A DNA stretch of 64,000 nt from Pyrinomonadaceae bacterium (GCA_017983495.1 JAGOBH010000005.1:62001-126000); one strand, 5' to 3'; shown: positions 1 through 9,429, counted from the stretch's first letter. The notes: generated by a model not told the origin, from the sequence alone. Made by a program: numbers and translations.

Positions 1-696
1 GGCCGTGCTGCCCAAAAAGGCGGTGCCGACGCGGTGTCGCTGATCAACACGATCAACTCAGTGATGGGCGTTGATATCGATACGATGATCCCGTATCCAA
101 ACGTCAACGGCATGGCGGCGCACGGCGGATATTGCGGCACGGCCGTCAAGCCGATCGCCCTCAACATGGTCTCGGAGCTCGCCCGCGATGCTGAGTTCAA
201 CATACCGATCTCCGGCATCGGCGGCATCAACACATGGCGTGACGCGGTGGAATTCATGCTGCTGGGTGCGGGAAATGTGCAGGTCTGCACGGCGGTGATG
301 CATTACGGCTACCGCATCGTCGAGGATATGATCGACGGCCTCAATAATTATCTCGACAGCAAGGGCCACGCGTCGGTTAATGACATCGTTGGCAAAAGTG
401 TCAGCCGCGTGACCGACTGGGGCAATCTCGACCTCAACTACGTCGTCAAAGCCCACGTTAACGAAGACAAGTGCGTCCGCTGCAACCTTTGCTACGTCGC
501 CTGCGAGGATGGAGCGCACCAGAGCTTCGAATTTGTCGAATCAAACGGTCAGCGATACCCCCGAGTCATCGAAGATGAATGCGTCGGCTGCAACCTGTGT
601 GCACTGGTCTGCCCGTCACCCGGAGCCATCACCATGGAACGCCGCGACGACGGTTCGTCACCGCAATCATGGCGTGAGCGGACGGCAGGGAACTAG
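1..696 (+). CDS. preA: NAD-dependent dihydropyrimidine dehydrogenase, PreA subunit (5' truncated)
   Basis: This is the C-terminal 231 residues of a PreA-like dihydropyrimidine dehydrogenase, which reduces uracil or thymine in the first step of reductive pyrimidine catabolism. The frame is open from base 1, so the gene begins before the window. The FMN-binding TIM-barrel end is recognisable (SLINTINSVMG, then PISGIGGI and a GAGNVQVCTAVM phosphate-binding stretch). It is followed by two [4Fe-4S] ferredoxin motifs, CVRCNLCYVAC and CVGCNLCALVC, which carry electrons to the flavin. The PreT partner would be expected upstream and is not visible. A symmetric terminator follows the stop codon. Confidence 0.9.
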   Translation, partial: GRAAQKGGADAVSLINTINSVMGVDIDTMIPYPNVNGMAAHGGYCGTAVKPIALNMVSELARDAEFNIPISGIGGINTWRDAVEFMLLGAGNVQVCTAVMHYGYRIVEDMIDGLNNYLDSKGHASVNDIVGKSVSRVTDWGNLDLNYVVKAHVNEDKCVRCNLCYVACEDGAHQSFEFVESNGQRYPRVIEDECVGCNLCALVCPSPGAITMERRDDGSSPQSWRERTAGN

Positions 697-727
697 ATTT
701 GCAATAATCGGTTCATGCCGCGAAACG

Positions 728-780
728 GCCAAAAGAAAATAGCCAGAGGTTTCACTCACCACTGGCTATTTTCTTTTGGC
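728..780. terminator. Bidirectional intrinsic terminator
   Basis: A perfect 19-bp inverted repeat (728-746 with 762-780) encloses a 15-nt loop. The stem begins GCCAAAAG and ends CTTTTGGC, so both strands carry A/T-rich flanks. It sits between the converging preA and TPR genes and can serve both. Confidence 0.85.
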
Positions 781-816
781 GGATTTGCCGCACGAGTACC
801 CACTCGAATTGACCTT

Positions 817-2544
817 TTACGGGGTTGCACCGAGCCTCTTCAAGGCGTCCTTTGCCTTTTGAAGATTCGAATCGATCGATAATGCCTTGCGATAATCGGC
901 AATTGCGTCGTTTTTGTGGCCGAGTTTTTCATGGGTCTGGCCGCGCATGTAAAAATCGTCCGGTTTGGTGGATCCGCGATTGATCGCCTCGTCGAAATTA
1001 GACAGTGCCGTGAAGAGCTTTTGCCCTTGCATCGCAGGGCTTTGCTCATATATCAGCAAAGCGGCGATCGCACGAAAACGGTAGGCGTCAACGTACTCGG
1101 GATTTGTGTCCACGACCTGGTTGAACAGGCGGATGGCTCCCTCATAGTCTTTTTTGCCGATAAGTCCCAGGCCGCGATCGACCAGCTCTTTAGCCGATGC
1201 TGCGTTTGCCTTTGTGATCGGGCCTGTTTTTGAGTCGTCGAGTCTACTGTTCAGTTTGAGCTTTTCCGTTCCGTGGTTCAGAGCCTGATTCAGAAGTACT
1301 GCAAACGAGCTGCGGTCGATCCTCTTTTCCGGCGAGATCGCTTTCATCGTCGATGGGCCGAAGGTGCATTTCAGGCCGTTGACAACCTCGCCGGAGTTGA
1401 GCGTGCCGGCAGTGACCTTCGGCTTCGGGCAGTTGAGGCCGAAAAGCTCGGCAAATCGAGCGTCCGAAATGTCCGCGGCAGGAGCCATTTGCCGCAGTGT
1501 TTTAACGCCGTTCGCCGTTAGCATTTCATACGCATCGATAGTTAGCGTTAGATACGGTTCGAACTTGCGGTCCGTTGTCAGGCCGGCGATGCCGTAGCGT
1601 TCGATCAGCGACTGCAGTTCGCGGTAGCCGGCGTCGGTAACCTTCATATCGGTTACCTGAAAAATGCTTGTCAGTGTCTCCACCTTGCGGGGCAGTTTTG
1701 CTCTCGTCCTTGCTGCTTCATCCAAGGCGTAAGGTTCATCGGGTTTGATCTTCAAAACGTATTCAAAATCCGCCAGAGCCAGTTCGCTCTGCCCAAGCTT
1801 GTTATGAGCAAAACCGCGATTGAGCCGGGCATCGATAGCGTCGGGCAATATCTTTAAGTACTCAGTAAATCCGTTTATCGCCCCGACGAAGTTTGATGCA
1901 TTGTAATCTGCCACGGCCTTTTGAAAAAGGGGCCAAGCACGGGCCTTTTTTTGATCGACCGTTTCCGCAACCTTTACGGAAGCCTTGGCGGGCATATTCT
2001 GTTTCTCATAGTTGTCGGCCCAGGTCTTGTCAGCCTCGGGAACGCTCTTTCCCATGGCGATATCGAGAATGATCTGCTTGAATCGGGACTTGTCGCTAAC
2101 GGCGTCCGCAACTGGCTTGCGGGTCGCTTGCCATGTGCCGGTAAAACGTTGGTTATTCCCCAGCAAGACGACCGTACCGCCCATCTTGTTTGCGGCCGGG
2201 TCGACCTTTCCGCTAAAGGTGAAATTTGAGCTAGTTGCGCTGTCAATTATGTACTTAATAACTATCGTGCCGTCCGGCGAAAGCGAAATATCAGAGCTCT
2301 CTAAATTCCTGTTTTGATCGTATAACATGACGGCGGTCAAAGCTCCATTTACACGGCTAAGTCTGAACGAGGTCGTCCCCGCGACCTTGTCCCATGTTGC
2401 GATGCCTTCCCAGAGGCCGAGAATGGCGTTGGCGTCCACAGCAGCCGGCGTCGGCGGGTTCTGGGCCAATGCACTCGATGACAAAATGCCGACGCTGAAC
2501 AATACGGCGGAAAACAGGGAAATCGTGGTCAGGAAATGTCTCAT
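817..2544 (-). CDS. Secreted TPR-repeat protein with N-terminal lipocalin-like domain
   Basis: A protein of 575 residues. I place the start at 2544 (MRHFLTTISLF) because it opens directly into a signal peptide ending at ALAQN; an upstream in-frame start would put a charged stretch before it. Residues about 35-140 form a beta-rich region (LWEGIATWD ... FTGTWQATRK) resembling lipocalin-like or DUF domains that measure turnover of a small ligand, but I cannot name it. TPR units follow at about 205-275 (NFVGAINGFTEYLKILPD) and at the C-terminus (KDYEGAIRLFNQVVDTNP, HKNDAIADYRKALSID). The gene starts 25 bp after the GH9 stop, so the two are probably cotranscribed. The role is likely protein-protein scaffolding in the periplasm; no enzymatic motif is visible. 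Confidence 0.75.
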   Translation of the reverse strand: MRHFLTTISLFSAVLFSVGILSSSALAQNPPTPAAVDANAILGLWEGIATWDKVAGTTSFRLSRVNGALTAVMLYDQNRNLESSDISLSPDGTIVIKYIIDSATSSNFTFSGKVDPAANKMGGTVVLLGNNQRFTGTWQATRKPVADAVSDKSRFKQIILDIAMGKSVPEADKTWADNYEKQNMPAKASVKVAETVDQKKARAWPLFQKAVADYNASNFVGAINGFTEYLKILPDAIDARLNRGFAHNKLGQSELALADFEYVLKIKPDEPYALDEAARTRAKLPRKVETLTSIFQVTDMKVTDAGYRELQSLIERYGIAGLTTDRKFEPYLTLTIDAYEMLTANGVKTLRQMAPAADISDARFAELFGLNCPKPKVTAGTLNSGEVVNGLKCTFGPSTMKAISPEKRIDRSSFAVLLNQALNHGTEKLKLNSRLDDSKTGPITKANAASAKELVDRGLGLIGKKDYEGAIRLFNQVVDTNPEYVDAYRFRAIAALLIYEQSPAMQGQKLFTALSNFDEAINRGSTKPDDFYMRGQTHEKLGHKNDAIADYRKALSIDSNLQKAKDALKRLGATP

Positions 2545-2569
2545 AGGTTTCGGAAATTTTAACCTCGGT

Positions 2570-5119
2570 TTACCGAATTGGCAATAACTCATCCACTCTG
2601 ACGGGTTCGTAGCCTTTGGTTGTGAGCCAGTTTATCAGGTCGTCAACGCGGCCGTGAAATTTATCGGTCCGCTTTGGGCCTGAGCCGATGTGGGTGAGCA
2701 GGACAAAGCCGTTGAGGCCGTTCGGGTCTTTGGCTTCGTATTCTTTTATTCGGGACATTATCGCTTCGCTTGAGATGTAATTTTTGTCGTCGTCGGTTGT
2801 ATAGTCTGCGTTCGAGCGAGTGCCGGGCGTGAAATTGACGATGCGGTAGCCCAACGCCGCGGTCCAGTCGGCGATTTCGCGGTTGTACCATTCGTACGGC
2901 GGCAAAAAGTACGGCACGGCCTTGCGGTCGATGCCGTAAGCACGCATCGCGGCGAAATTATCGTTCAGGTCGCGTTCAAACTGCTCGCGGGTGACGAGCG
3001 TCTTACCGCGGTCGGCCCAGTCGGCGTAGAGCAGATGCTGGTCGGAGTGCGGCCCGAGATAATGGCCGTCCTTTTTGAGCCGCTCGATGATCTGGCGGTT
3101 GGCACGCGTGCGGTAAAAGCGGCCGGTCAGGAAGAACGAGGCTTTAACGTTGTGCTTTCGCAGAGCGTCCGCGATGGCCGTGCCGCCCTCGGCAAATTCG
3201 TCGCCGGTAAAGACGAGTGCCATGCGTTTCGAAGAGCGGTCGCCGCGGGTGATGCCGCCGAGGTCGTATGTGAAACGCGGATCGGTCGTCGCCCTTGAGC
3301 CCTTACTTACGTGCGGGCTACTGACACGGCTGAACATCGCCATTACGAGTATCGCGTCGGCGGTGCCGTCCATGGTCGGCTCGTTGGTCGCGTAGTCGCC
3401 GACGTCGTCGTGATAGACGATGTCACGCGGCTGAAACGCAGCAAAAGCGTCGGCGTGCGTCAGCGTCAGCCCGATCAAGCCCTTGTACGTCGCCGCGGCG
3501 ATCGGGCCATCGACGAGCCCGCCGCGAACCTGTGTTTTCAGTATCTGGACCGTCGGCAGATGGGTGTCCTCGGGGTACTCGCCGCCGACCGGCAGCCCCT
3601 CGAACATCGACGTGCCCCAAGGGTTTCGCCCGAGCAGCCAATCGCGATGGGCGAGCATCGAGGCGTGATATCGCTTGTCGCCGGTCATCAGCTCATAGAG
3701 GTGGACCTGCGTGATAAACGCCACGACCAGATTATTCGAGCACCAGATGAACGGCACGCCGACGCCGTACGAGTTCGTCGCCGCACGCTTAACGACGCGC
3801 TCGATGCCGCTGCGGTAGTATCCGGCAAGCTCAGCCTTTGTCCTCGCGTCCGCCAGCGGATAGAGAGCAAAATGCCCGACGTTGGTAAACGGATACATCT
3901 GGTAATGCCGCGACATCTGCTCGCCCATGTCCGAGCTGTCGTACTCCATCCACGACGTCGTGCCGGCGAGCTTGGCGTAGCGTTTGGTTTCTGTCAGATA
4001 CGCCGCCTTGCGTGTCGCTTTGTAGAGTTCGGCGGCGGCGTACTCCATGTCGTCGGCCCACGTGTCTTCGTTGTAGCGGTACGGTGCGCCAAACGAATTG
4101 CCCTGCTGAAAACCCTCAGCCGAGCGGCCCATTGCGTAGAGCTCCTCGGCGGCCTTGAGACATTTTGCGGCAAAGACGGCGTCCTTGAGGTCGGTTTTCC
4201 AGATGCGGTACCCGATCGCCATCGCCGCGGCCGAGCGGCCCGCGATATTGGCGACGCCTGTAGATCTGCTCTTCCACTGGCTCAGGCCCTGCGGTTTGCC
4301 GTCGGCAAAATAGACCGGGCGGTAGCTGTTCGGGCCCCAGCCGTAATCGGCGTTATCCTGATCGGGCAGTTTGAAACCGCGGTGATCGCGGTCGTCCGCG
4401 ACCTGGTGAAAGAGCTGATCGGCCTGCGGATGCAGCTTGTGTATCCAATCGAGGCCCCATTTTGCCTCGTCGAGCACGTCCGCGATTCCGTTAGGCCGGT
4501 CGCGGCCCATCGCGTCGACGCGATCGCCGAATTTCGGCTTTTCAAGCTCGTACGCAAGCATCATACGGGCCGTCGCGTTGCTGGCGGTGATCAGATATTT
4601 GAGCTGGTCGCCCGCGTCGTGCCATCCGCCGCTCGCGTCGATGTAGGTCTCATCCGGCATTGGCCCATAAAAGGTGCGGCCGTCACGCTGGTGGCAGGTC
4701 ATGTCGAGAAACGGGTTGTACCCGCACCGCTGCTGCCGCATGAAAAAAAGCAGGTCTTCGTGATAACCGGGATATTTGCCAATGGTGAATTCCGGCGACC
4801 TCGTCTGCGGATCCGCCAGGTCGATCACGTACCTGCCGATAGCATTGAGCGGACTAAAATCGAGCTCGCCATAAAACGGATAGGCCCCGCCCCACTCGGC
4901 CCGCGAAACCGGACGAACCTCGCCCGTCAGCACGCCCTTGCCCGTCGCCGTATCACGAACCGTAAATCGCCCGCCGATCGCCCTATCAGCAAACGCCACC
5001 GCAACCTTGCTGTCCCCAGCCTGGTAACCGGCCTGATTGACCCGCACATACGCGGGTTGAGCAGCGATCGGGATAATCGAAAACAGAAAGACGATAAATG
5101 AGATGGCCGTTATCTTCAT
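2570..5119 (-). CDS. Secreted GH9 glycoside hydrolase fused to a polysaccharide deacetylase (CE4-like)
   Basis: An 849-residue protein with a signal peptide (ends IIPIAAQ). Residues about 22-115 look like the Ig-like CelD_N domain. Residues about 120-600 are a GH9 catalytic domain: the DAGD motif at 168-171 supplies the nucleophile-water base, and NEPTMDG at 579 onward supplies the general acid Glu580. Residues about 632-849 are a NodB-like deacetylase domain with FTGDE (638-641), the metal-binding HSDQH (691-695), LPPYEWYN near 740 and LLTHIGSG near 807. The motif-1 and motif-3 residues differ from classical CE4 (TFDD and RxPY). GH9 enzymes cleave beta-1,4 glucans or glucosaminides; the attached deacetylase hints at an N-acetylated substrate, which is inference. 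It heads an operon with the TPR gene. Confidence 0.88.
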   Translation of the reverse strand: MKITAISFIVFLFSIIPIAAQPAYVRVNQAGYQAGDSKVAVAFADRAIGGRFTVRDTATGKGVLTGEVRPVSRAEWGGAYPFYGELDFSPLNAIGRYVIDLADPQTRSPEFTIGKYPGYHEDLLFFMRQQRCGYNPFLDMTCHQRDGRTFYGPMPDETYIDASGGWHDAGDQLKYLITASNATARMMLAYELEKPKFGDRVDAMGRDRPNGIADVLDEAKWGLDWIHKLHPQADQLFHQVADDRDHRGFKLPDQDNADYGWGPNSYRPVYFADGKPQGLSQWKSRSTGVANIAGRSAAAMAIGYRIWKTDLKDAVFAAKCLKAAEELYAMGRSAEGFQQGNSFGAPYRYNEDTWADDMEYAAAELYKATRKAAYLTETKRYAKLAGTTSWMEYDSSDMGEQMSRHYQMYPFTNVGHFALYPLADARTKAELAGYYRSGIERVVKRAATNSYGVGVPFIWCSNNLVVAFITQVHLYELMTGDKRYHASMLAHRDWLLGRNPWGTSMFEGLPVGGEYPEDTHLPTVQILKTQVRGGLVDGPIAAATYKGLIGLTLTHADAFAAFQPRDIVYHDDVGDYATNEPTMDGTADAILVMAMFSRVSSPHVSKGSRATTDPRFTYDLGGITRGDRSSKRMALVFTGDEFAEGGTAIADALRKHNVKASFFLTGRFYRTRANRQIIERLKKDGHYLGPHSDQHLLYADWADRGKTLVTREQFERDLNDNFAAMRAYGIDRKAVPYFLPPYEWYNREIADWTAALGYRIVNFTPGTRSNADYTTDDDKNYISSEAIMSRIKEYEAKDPNGLNGFVLLTHIGSGPKRTDKFHGRVDDLINWLTTKGYEPVRVDELLPIR

Positions 5120-5137
5120 CCTATAGAAATCAGATTC

Positions 5138-6193
5138 TTAAATACTCCCTTTCGCGATCGCATGCTCTGCGATGCGGCCAAGTGCTCCTACGAATTTGCC
5201 AAAACCGGCGAATCGCGGATCTTGGGTGAAACCTCGAACAAATCGAGCGTAGATCTGCTGGGCGATAACGGCGATCTTGAACGTCCCGAAAGCATAGTAA
5301 AAGACGATGTATGGGGTCTCGCGACCTGATGCGTTACTGTACATTTCGACGAGTTCGGATCGCGAGATGTTTTCCATCAACACACGCGGATTGAACGGCA
5401 TGTTAAGCATTTCATCGCCTGCGTCAGCTGACATCCAATAGCCGAGTGTCGTGCCGAGGTCCATCAACGGGTCGCCAACCGTGACCATTTCCCAATCTAA
5501 AACCGCCGTTACTTTTGGGAGATCTGCGGGGTCGAGCATGATGTTGTCAAATTTGTAATCGTTATGGATCAGCGACGCTCCCGACTCCGCCGGGATATTT
5601 CGCCCAAGCCACTCGATCGCATTTTCAAGCTCGGGCCATTCGTCGGTCTTTGCTGCAAAATAGCGTTTCGTCCAGCCTTCGACCTGCCGGCGTGCGTAAC
5701 CCTCCGGCCGCCCAAGTTCGCCGAGCCCCGCCGCTTCGTAGTCGAGAGCATGCAGGCCCGCGAGATTCTTAATAAAACTCTCAGCGACCTGACGCTGCAG
5801 CTCCGGCGAACGCTCGAGTATCTCCGGCGAACGGCCGCGAATGATCAGCCCGTTCCGGCGCTCCATAAGATAAAACTCGGAACCGATCACCGAAAGGTCA
5901 TCGCAAAAGAGAAGCGGTTTCGGCGCAGGGGCATAAACGGTCGAGAGTTTGGACAACACGTCGAACTCTCGCCGCATATCGTGCGCCGACTTGACCGTAT
6001 TGCCAAACGGCGGCCGGCGAAGAACATAGTCATCGGTCTCGATGCTGATAAGATATGTCAGATTGGAGGCACCGCTGGGAAACTGTTTGATATTCAGCGA
6101 GCCGGCACCGCGCTCGAGCGTGTCGGCAAGATAACTTGCCAATCGCTCAATGTCGAGTTCTTCGCCCTGCCTTACGCGAGTTGTTTCCGGCAT
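5138..6193 (-). CDS. APH-family phosphotransferase (ACAD10/11 kinase-domain type)
   Basis: A 351-residue protein of the aminoglycoside phosphotransferase/choline kinase fold. Visible motifs are the lysine-equivalent strand DDYVLRRPP near 55-62, the Brenner catalytic loop SLIHNDYKFDN (about 205-215) and the metal-binding VLDWEMVTVGDP (about 228-239). These features match the acyl-CoA-dehydrogenase-associated phosphotransferases rather than drug-resistance enzymes. The adjacent divergent acyl-CoA dehydrogenase supports this. In animals the same two domains are fused in ACAD10 and ACAD11, where the kinase phosphorylates 4-hydroxyacyl-CoA before elimination. The same reaction here is inference. 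Confidence 0.85.
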   Translation of the reverse strand: MPETTRVRQGEELDIERLASYLADTLERGAGSLNIKQFPSGASNLTYLISIETDDYVLRRPPFGNTVKSAHDMRREFDVLSKLSTVYAPAPKPLLFCDDLSVIGSEFYLMERRNGLIIRGRSPEILERSPELQRQVAESFIKNLAGLHALDYEAAGLGELGRPEGYARRQVEGWTKRYFAAKTDEWPELENAIEWLGRNIPAESGASLIHNDYKFDNIMLDPADLPKVTAVLDWEMVTVGDPLMDLGTTLGYWMSADAGDEMLNMPFNPRVLMENISRSELVEMYSNASGRETPYIVFYYAFGTFKIAVIAQQIYARFVRGFTQDPRFAGFGKFVGALGRIAEHAIAKGSI

Positions 6194-6238
6194 TCTTATA
6201 CGCGCTTATCTGTGCTAATCTGTGGCTGAAATTGCCTT
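6194..6238. repeat. 45-bp divergent spacer carrying a CAGAT-type intergenic repeat
   Basis: The whole gap between the divergent APH and acyl-CoA dehydrogenase genes is 45 bp. On the minus strand it reads CCACAGATTAGCACAGATAA followed by GCGCG, which matches in pattern the repeat at 52173-52245. The spacer is too short for two fully separate promoters, so promoters must overlap or lie within the coding ends. Confidence 0.5.
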
Positions 6239-7426
6239 ATGAACTTCGATTATTCAGCAAAAACTAACGAACTGCAAAATCGGTTGACGGCCTTTATGGA
6301 GGAGCACATCTATCCGAATGAAGGAGTCTTTCGCGACGAGTTGAACACAGGTGACCGATGGAAGCCGCTCGAATTGATCGAGGAGCTAAAGGTCAAGGCC
6401 AAATTGGCGGGGTTGTGGAACCTGTTTCTACCGTCGGAGTCAGGATTGACCAATCTTGAATATGCTCCGCTGGCCGAGATCATGGGCCGCGTCGTATGGG
6501 CGTCGGAGGTCTTTAACTGTTCGGCTCCTGACACCGGCAATATGGAGGTGCTTCATCTTTACGGCACGCAGGAGCAAAAAGAACGTTGGCTAAGGCCGCT
6601 GCTCGATGGCGAGATCCGCTCTTGCTTCTCGATGACCGAGCCGGACGTTGCGTCGTCCGACGCAACCAATATCGAGGCGTCGATCGTCAGCGACGGTGAT
6701 CATTATGTTCTTAACGGCCGCAAATGGTGGTCGACCGGTGCTGGCGACGCACGATGCAAGCTTTCGATATTCATGGGAAAGACCGACCCATCGGCAGCCA
6801 AGCATGTGCAGCAATCGATGATCCTCGTGCCGATGGACACTCCGGGCGTCAAGATCGAGCGTCAGGTAGATGTCTTCGGTTATGACGATGCGCCGAATGG
6901 ACATACCGAGATTTCTTTTACAAATGTCCGCGTACCAAAGGAAAATCTTCTGTTGGGCGAGGGCCGCGGGTTTGAGATCGCACAGGGACGTCTCGGTCCG
7001 GGCCGCGTTCATCATTGTATGCGGCTGATCGGTATTGCCGAGCGTTCGCTCGAACTAATGTGCTCGCGGGCAAAGTCACGCGTTGCATTTGGCAAGCCGG
7101 TGGCGGAGCAAGGTGTTGTTCGTCAGTGGATCGCCGAAGCTCGTCTAGCCATCGACCAGGCACGGCTTTTCGTATTAAGGACTGCCTGGATGATGGACAC
7201 CGCAGGCAACAAGGCCTCACGCAGCGAGATATCGATGATCAAAGCCCTAGTACCGCAAATGGCCTTGCAAGTGATCGACCGCGCGATACAGGTTCACGGC
7301 GGCGGCGGCGTCTCGCCCGATTTCCCGCTGGCACAGTTTTGGATCTATGCCCGAACACTGAGGCTTGCCGATGGCCCGGATGAAGTGCATCTTGAATCGA
7401 TAGCAAAAATGGAGCTTAAAAAATGA
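6239..7426 (+). CDS. Acyl-CoA dehydrogenase (ACAD10/11-like)
   Basis: A 395-residue flavoprotein that oxidises acyl-CoA to enoyl-CoA. The FAD/substrate stretch [16 protein letters not shown] (about 125-140) and the RKWWSTGA segment are typical, as is the C-terminal [16 protein letters not shown] (about 350-365). The length and the N-terminal helices ([13 protein letters not shown]) fit the ACAD11-like branch. It is divergent from the APH-like kinase and overlaps the next gene by four bases (ATGA), so it is translationally coupled to the acetyltransferase. The start at 6239 gives the expected family N-terminus. Confidence 0.9.
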   Translation: MNFDYSAKTNELQNRLTAFMEEHIYPNEGVFRDELNTGDRWKPLELIEELKVKAKLAGLWNLFLPSESGLTNLEYAPLAEIMGRVVWASEVFNCSAPDTGNMEVLHLYGTQEQKERWLRPLLDGEIRSCFSMTEPDVASSDATNIEASIVSDGDHYVLNGRKWWSTGAGDARCKLSIFMGKTDPSAAKHVQQSMILVPMDTPGVKIERQVDVFGYDDAPNGHTEISFTNVRVPKENLLLGEGRGFEIAQGRLGPGRVHHCMRLIGIAERSLELMCSRAKSRVAFGKPVAEQGVVRQWIAEARLAIDQARLFVLRTAWMMDTAGNKASRSEISMIKALVPQMALQVIDRAIQVHGGGGVSPDFPLAQFWIYARTLRLADGPDEVHLESIAKMELKK

Positions 7427-7914
7427 TCGTACGTCCCGCGGTTGCCGATGATGCGGTCCAGATCGCGTACATCTATAACCACTACATAGCTACATCGCAC
7501 GCGACTTTTGAACTCGACCCGATCAATGGTGACGAGATGCTACGTCGCATGGAACTAGATGGCCACCCAAAGTTCCCGTTTTTCGTTTACGAAGCGGATG
7601 GTGTTGTTTGTGGATACGCCTTTGGCCGTAAGTTTGGCGAACGCGAGGCTTACCGCCAGACGATCGAAATATCTGTTTATATTCGGCCGGGAAAAGATGG
7701 CACGGGAATCGGCTCCGAATTGTATCGACGTCTGATCGATGAGATTCGATCTTTGGATCATCATGCGGTCATTGCTGGTATCTCACTTCCTAACGAACCC
7801 AGCGTACATCTTCACGAAAAGTTTGGGTTCGAAAAAGTCGCTCATTTTCGTGAAGTCGGCCGGAAATTTGATCGATGGATAGACGTCGGATACTGGCAAT
7901 TGGTGCTTGAGTAG
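7423..7914 (+). CDS. GNAT N-acetyltransferase, phosphinothricin acetyltransferase (Pat/Bar)-like
   Basis: A 163-residue GNAT enzyme. The opening [22 protein letters not shown] and the ending [18 protein letters not shown] are characteristic of the phosphinothricin/methionine-sulfone acetyltransferase branch, with the acetyl-CoA pyrophosphate loop near [15 protein letters not shown] (about 90-105). These enzymes acetylate small amino-acid-like amines in the cytosol. The start codon overlaps the acyl-CoA dehydrogenase stop. The substrate is not determined by the sequence. Confidence 0.85.
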   Translation: MIVRPAVADDAVQIAYIYNHYIATSHATFELDPINGDEMLRRMELDGHPKFPFFVYEADGVVCGYAFGRKFGEREAYRQTIEISVYIRPGKDGTGIGSELYRRLIDEIRSLDHHAVIAGISLPNEPSVHLHEKFGFEKVAHFREVGRKFDRWIDVGYWQLVLE

Positions 7915-8371
7915 CCCTTTACAAGAAAAAAACTCGACAGATCTAGTAGTTTCCAAACCCCTAAAAATCCAGTGATTTCGGTCATTTTGACTGCCAAACA
8001 AGGTCAATCTGAATATATTTGCATCAAAGTGCGTTAAACAATGTAAAAAAGTGTTGACAGACGTTAACACTTCCTGTAAATTTTATTTTGTACAGACCGA
8101 TAAGGTCTTACACCCTTCGCCACCAGATGCAAAAAGGTTTTCTTAGAATCACTTTTCACCTCGGTCAAGCTTTACGACCAGTACATCCGGAAACACAAGG
8201 GAATTTGGCACCGCATACGAAACGTCCCGTCATTTGAAAGTCCTGACCTCGCGTTGATTCAGAAGGTGGCAACACAAACTTCCGAATGCCAAAAACCCGA
8301 CCCCGGATATTCTTAAGATAAACCTATACGAAACGAGTTTGGCGCAAAGCTAAAAAGGAGCAAGAAACATA
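7915..8371. other. 457-bp spacer upstream of the pilus operon
   Basis: No credible gene is present. It contains the promoter at 8054-8082 and, downstream of it, a leader of about 280 nt. A small hairpin GACC-gataa-GGTC lies at the leader start (8095-8107). The ribosome-binding site AAAGGAG for pilM is at 8354-8360. Confidence 0.6.
8054..8082 (+). promoter_or_regulatory. Sigma-70-like promoter of pilMNOPQ
   Basis: TTGACA (8054-8059), a 17-bp spacer and TAAATT (8077-8082), with TG immediately before the -10. The -35 lies within GTGTT...AACAC (8051-8055 and 8066-8070), a small inverted repeat that could be an operator. Confidence 0.65.
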
Positions 8372-9424
8372 ATGCTGTTCGGTAAAAAGAAAAGCGTTGC
8401 TGGATTAGATATCGGTTCGAGTTCGATCAAGATGGTCGAGCTTGAAGGCAAGGCCAACAATTTGACCTTGGTAAGCCTCGGCTTCGAAAATCTGCCGGGC
8501 GATACGATCATCGACGGTCAGATCATGGAGCTTAATGTCGTCTCCGACGTGATCCAGAGCGTCTGCACCAATCATCAGGTCACCGCAACGCAGGTCGTCA
8601 CCGGCGTGAGCGGCCACTCGGTCATTATAAAGAACATCGTTCTTCCGCCGATGAGCCGTGAGGAACTTGAAGAATCGATCGATTGGCATGCCGAAGAGCA
8701 TATCCCATACGATCTGGCCGATGTAAGCCTGGACTATCAGGTTACGTCCGAGACCGCTGATTCGACCAATGTTCTGATCGCGGCTTGCAAACGCGAGCGT
8801 ATAGACAATATTAAGCAGGCAATCCAATTGGCAGGCAAGCAGGCCGTCGTTATCGACGTTGACACGTTTGCACTGCAAAATTGCTACGAGGCCAACTACA
8901 ATCCAACCGACAACGAAGTCGTTACGCTCCTTAATATCGGAGCTTCGACGATGAACGTCAATATCGTAAAAGGAGCTCGTTCGCTCTTTACGCGTGACAT
9001 CACCGTTGGCGGCAGCCAGTTTACAGATGTGCTGCAACGAAGCCTGGGACTCAATTTCCAACAGGCCGAAGCAGTTAAACGCGGCGTCCATGACGCGGCC
9101 GACGGGATCGAAGAAAAGGCGATCGAGCCTTTGATGAACAACGTGACGGAGATCGTCGCGATGGAGATCCAGAAAACATTCGATTTTTACCGGGCGACGA
9201 CAGAAGACAATGAGACGGTTGTTCAAAAGATCCTTATCTCGGGCGGCGGTTCAAAACTTGCCGGTCTTGCTCAGGAACTATCGCAGCGTCTGGAACTGCC
9301 GGTCGAGGTACTCGATCCGTTCCGCAACATCAAAGTCGACCCGAAGAAATTTGACCCGGACTATCTTAGCGAGATCGTGCCAGAAATGGCCGTCGCAGTC
9401 GGACTCGCGATCAGGGGAGTGTAA
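8372..9424 (+). CDS. pilM: Type IV pilus assembly protein PilM
   Basis: A 350-residue actin-like cytoplasmic ATPase-fold protein that docks on the PilN tail and links the inner-membrane alignment complex to the pilus motor. The phosphate-1 loop GLDIGSSSIKMVEL (about 11-24) and the second loop LLNIGASTMNVNIVKG (about 187-202), plus ILISGGGSKLAGL near 287, are classic PilM/FtsA-like motifs. The start is fixed by AAAGGAG 11 bases upstream. It is first in a five-gene pil operon and is followed 5 bp later by pilN. Confidence 0.95.
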   Translation: MLFGKKKSVAGLDIGSSSIKMVELEGKANNLTLVSLGFENLPGDTIIDGQIMELNVVSDVIQSVCTNHQVTATQVVTGVSGHSVIIKNIVLPPMSREELEESIDWHAEEHIPYDLADVSLDYQVTSETADSTNVLIAACKRERIDNIKQAIQLAGKQAVVIDVDTFALQNCYEANYNPTDNEVVTLLNIGASTMNVNIVKGARSLFTRDITVGGSQFTDVLQRSLGLNFQQAEAVKRGVHDAADGIEEKAIEPLMNNVTEIVAMEIQKTFDFYRATTEDNETVVQKILISGGGSKLAGLAQELSQRLELPVEVLDPFRNIKVDPKKFDPDYLSEIVPEMAVAVGLAIRGV

Positions 9425-9429
9425 TTGAA

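Noticed and set aside
3311..5101. A 596-codon open frame on the plus strand opposite the GH9 gene
   Set aside because: It is antisense to a gene with clear catalytic motifs, has no recognisable domain, and arises from the codon bias of the true gene.
5138..6193. Aminoglycoside resistance kinase
   Set aside because: Family features and the neighbouring acyl-CoA dehydrogenase point to the ACAD10/11-type kinase rather than a drug-modifying enzyme.
7423..7914. Herbicide (phosphinothricin) resistance function
   Set aside because: The family includes many acetyltransferases with other amine substrates; the name reflects homology only.
8325..8371. GGCGCAAAGCTA in the pilM leader, reminiscent of part of a c-di-GMP (GEMM) riboswitch
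   Set aside because: The rest of the GEMM consensus and its pairing stems are absent, and the match runs straight into the ribosome-binding site.
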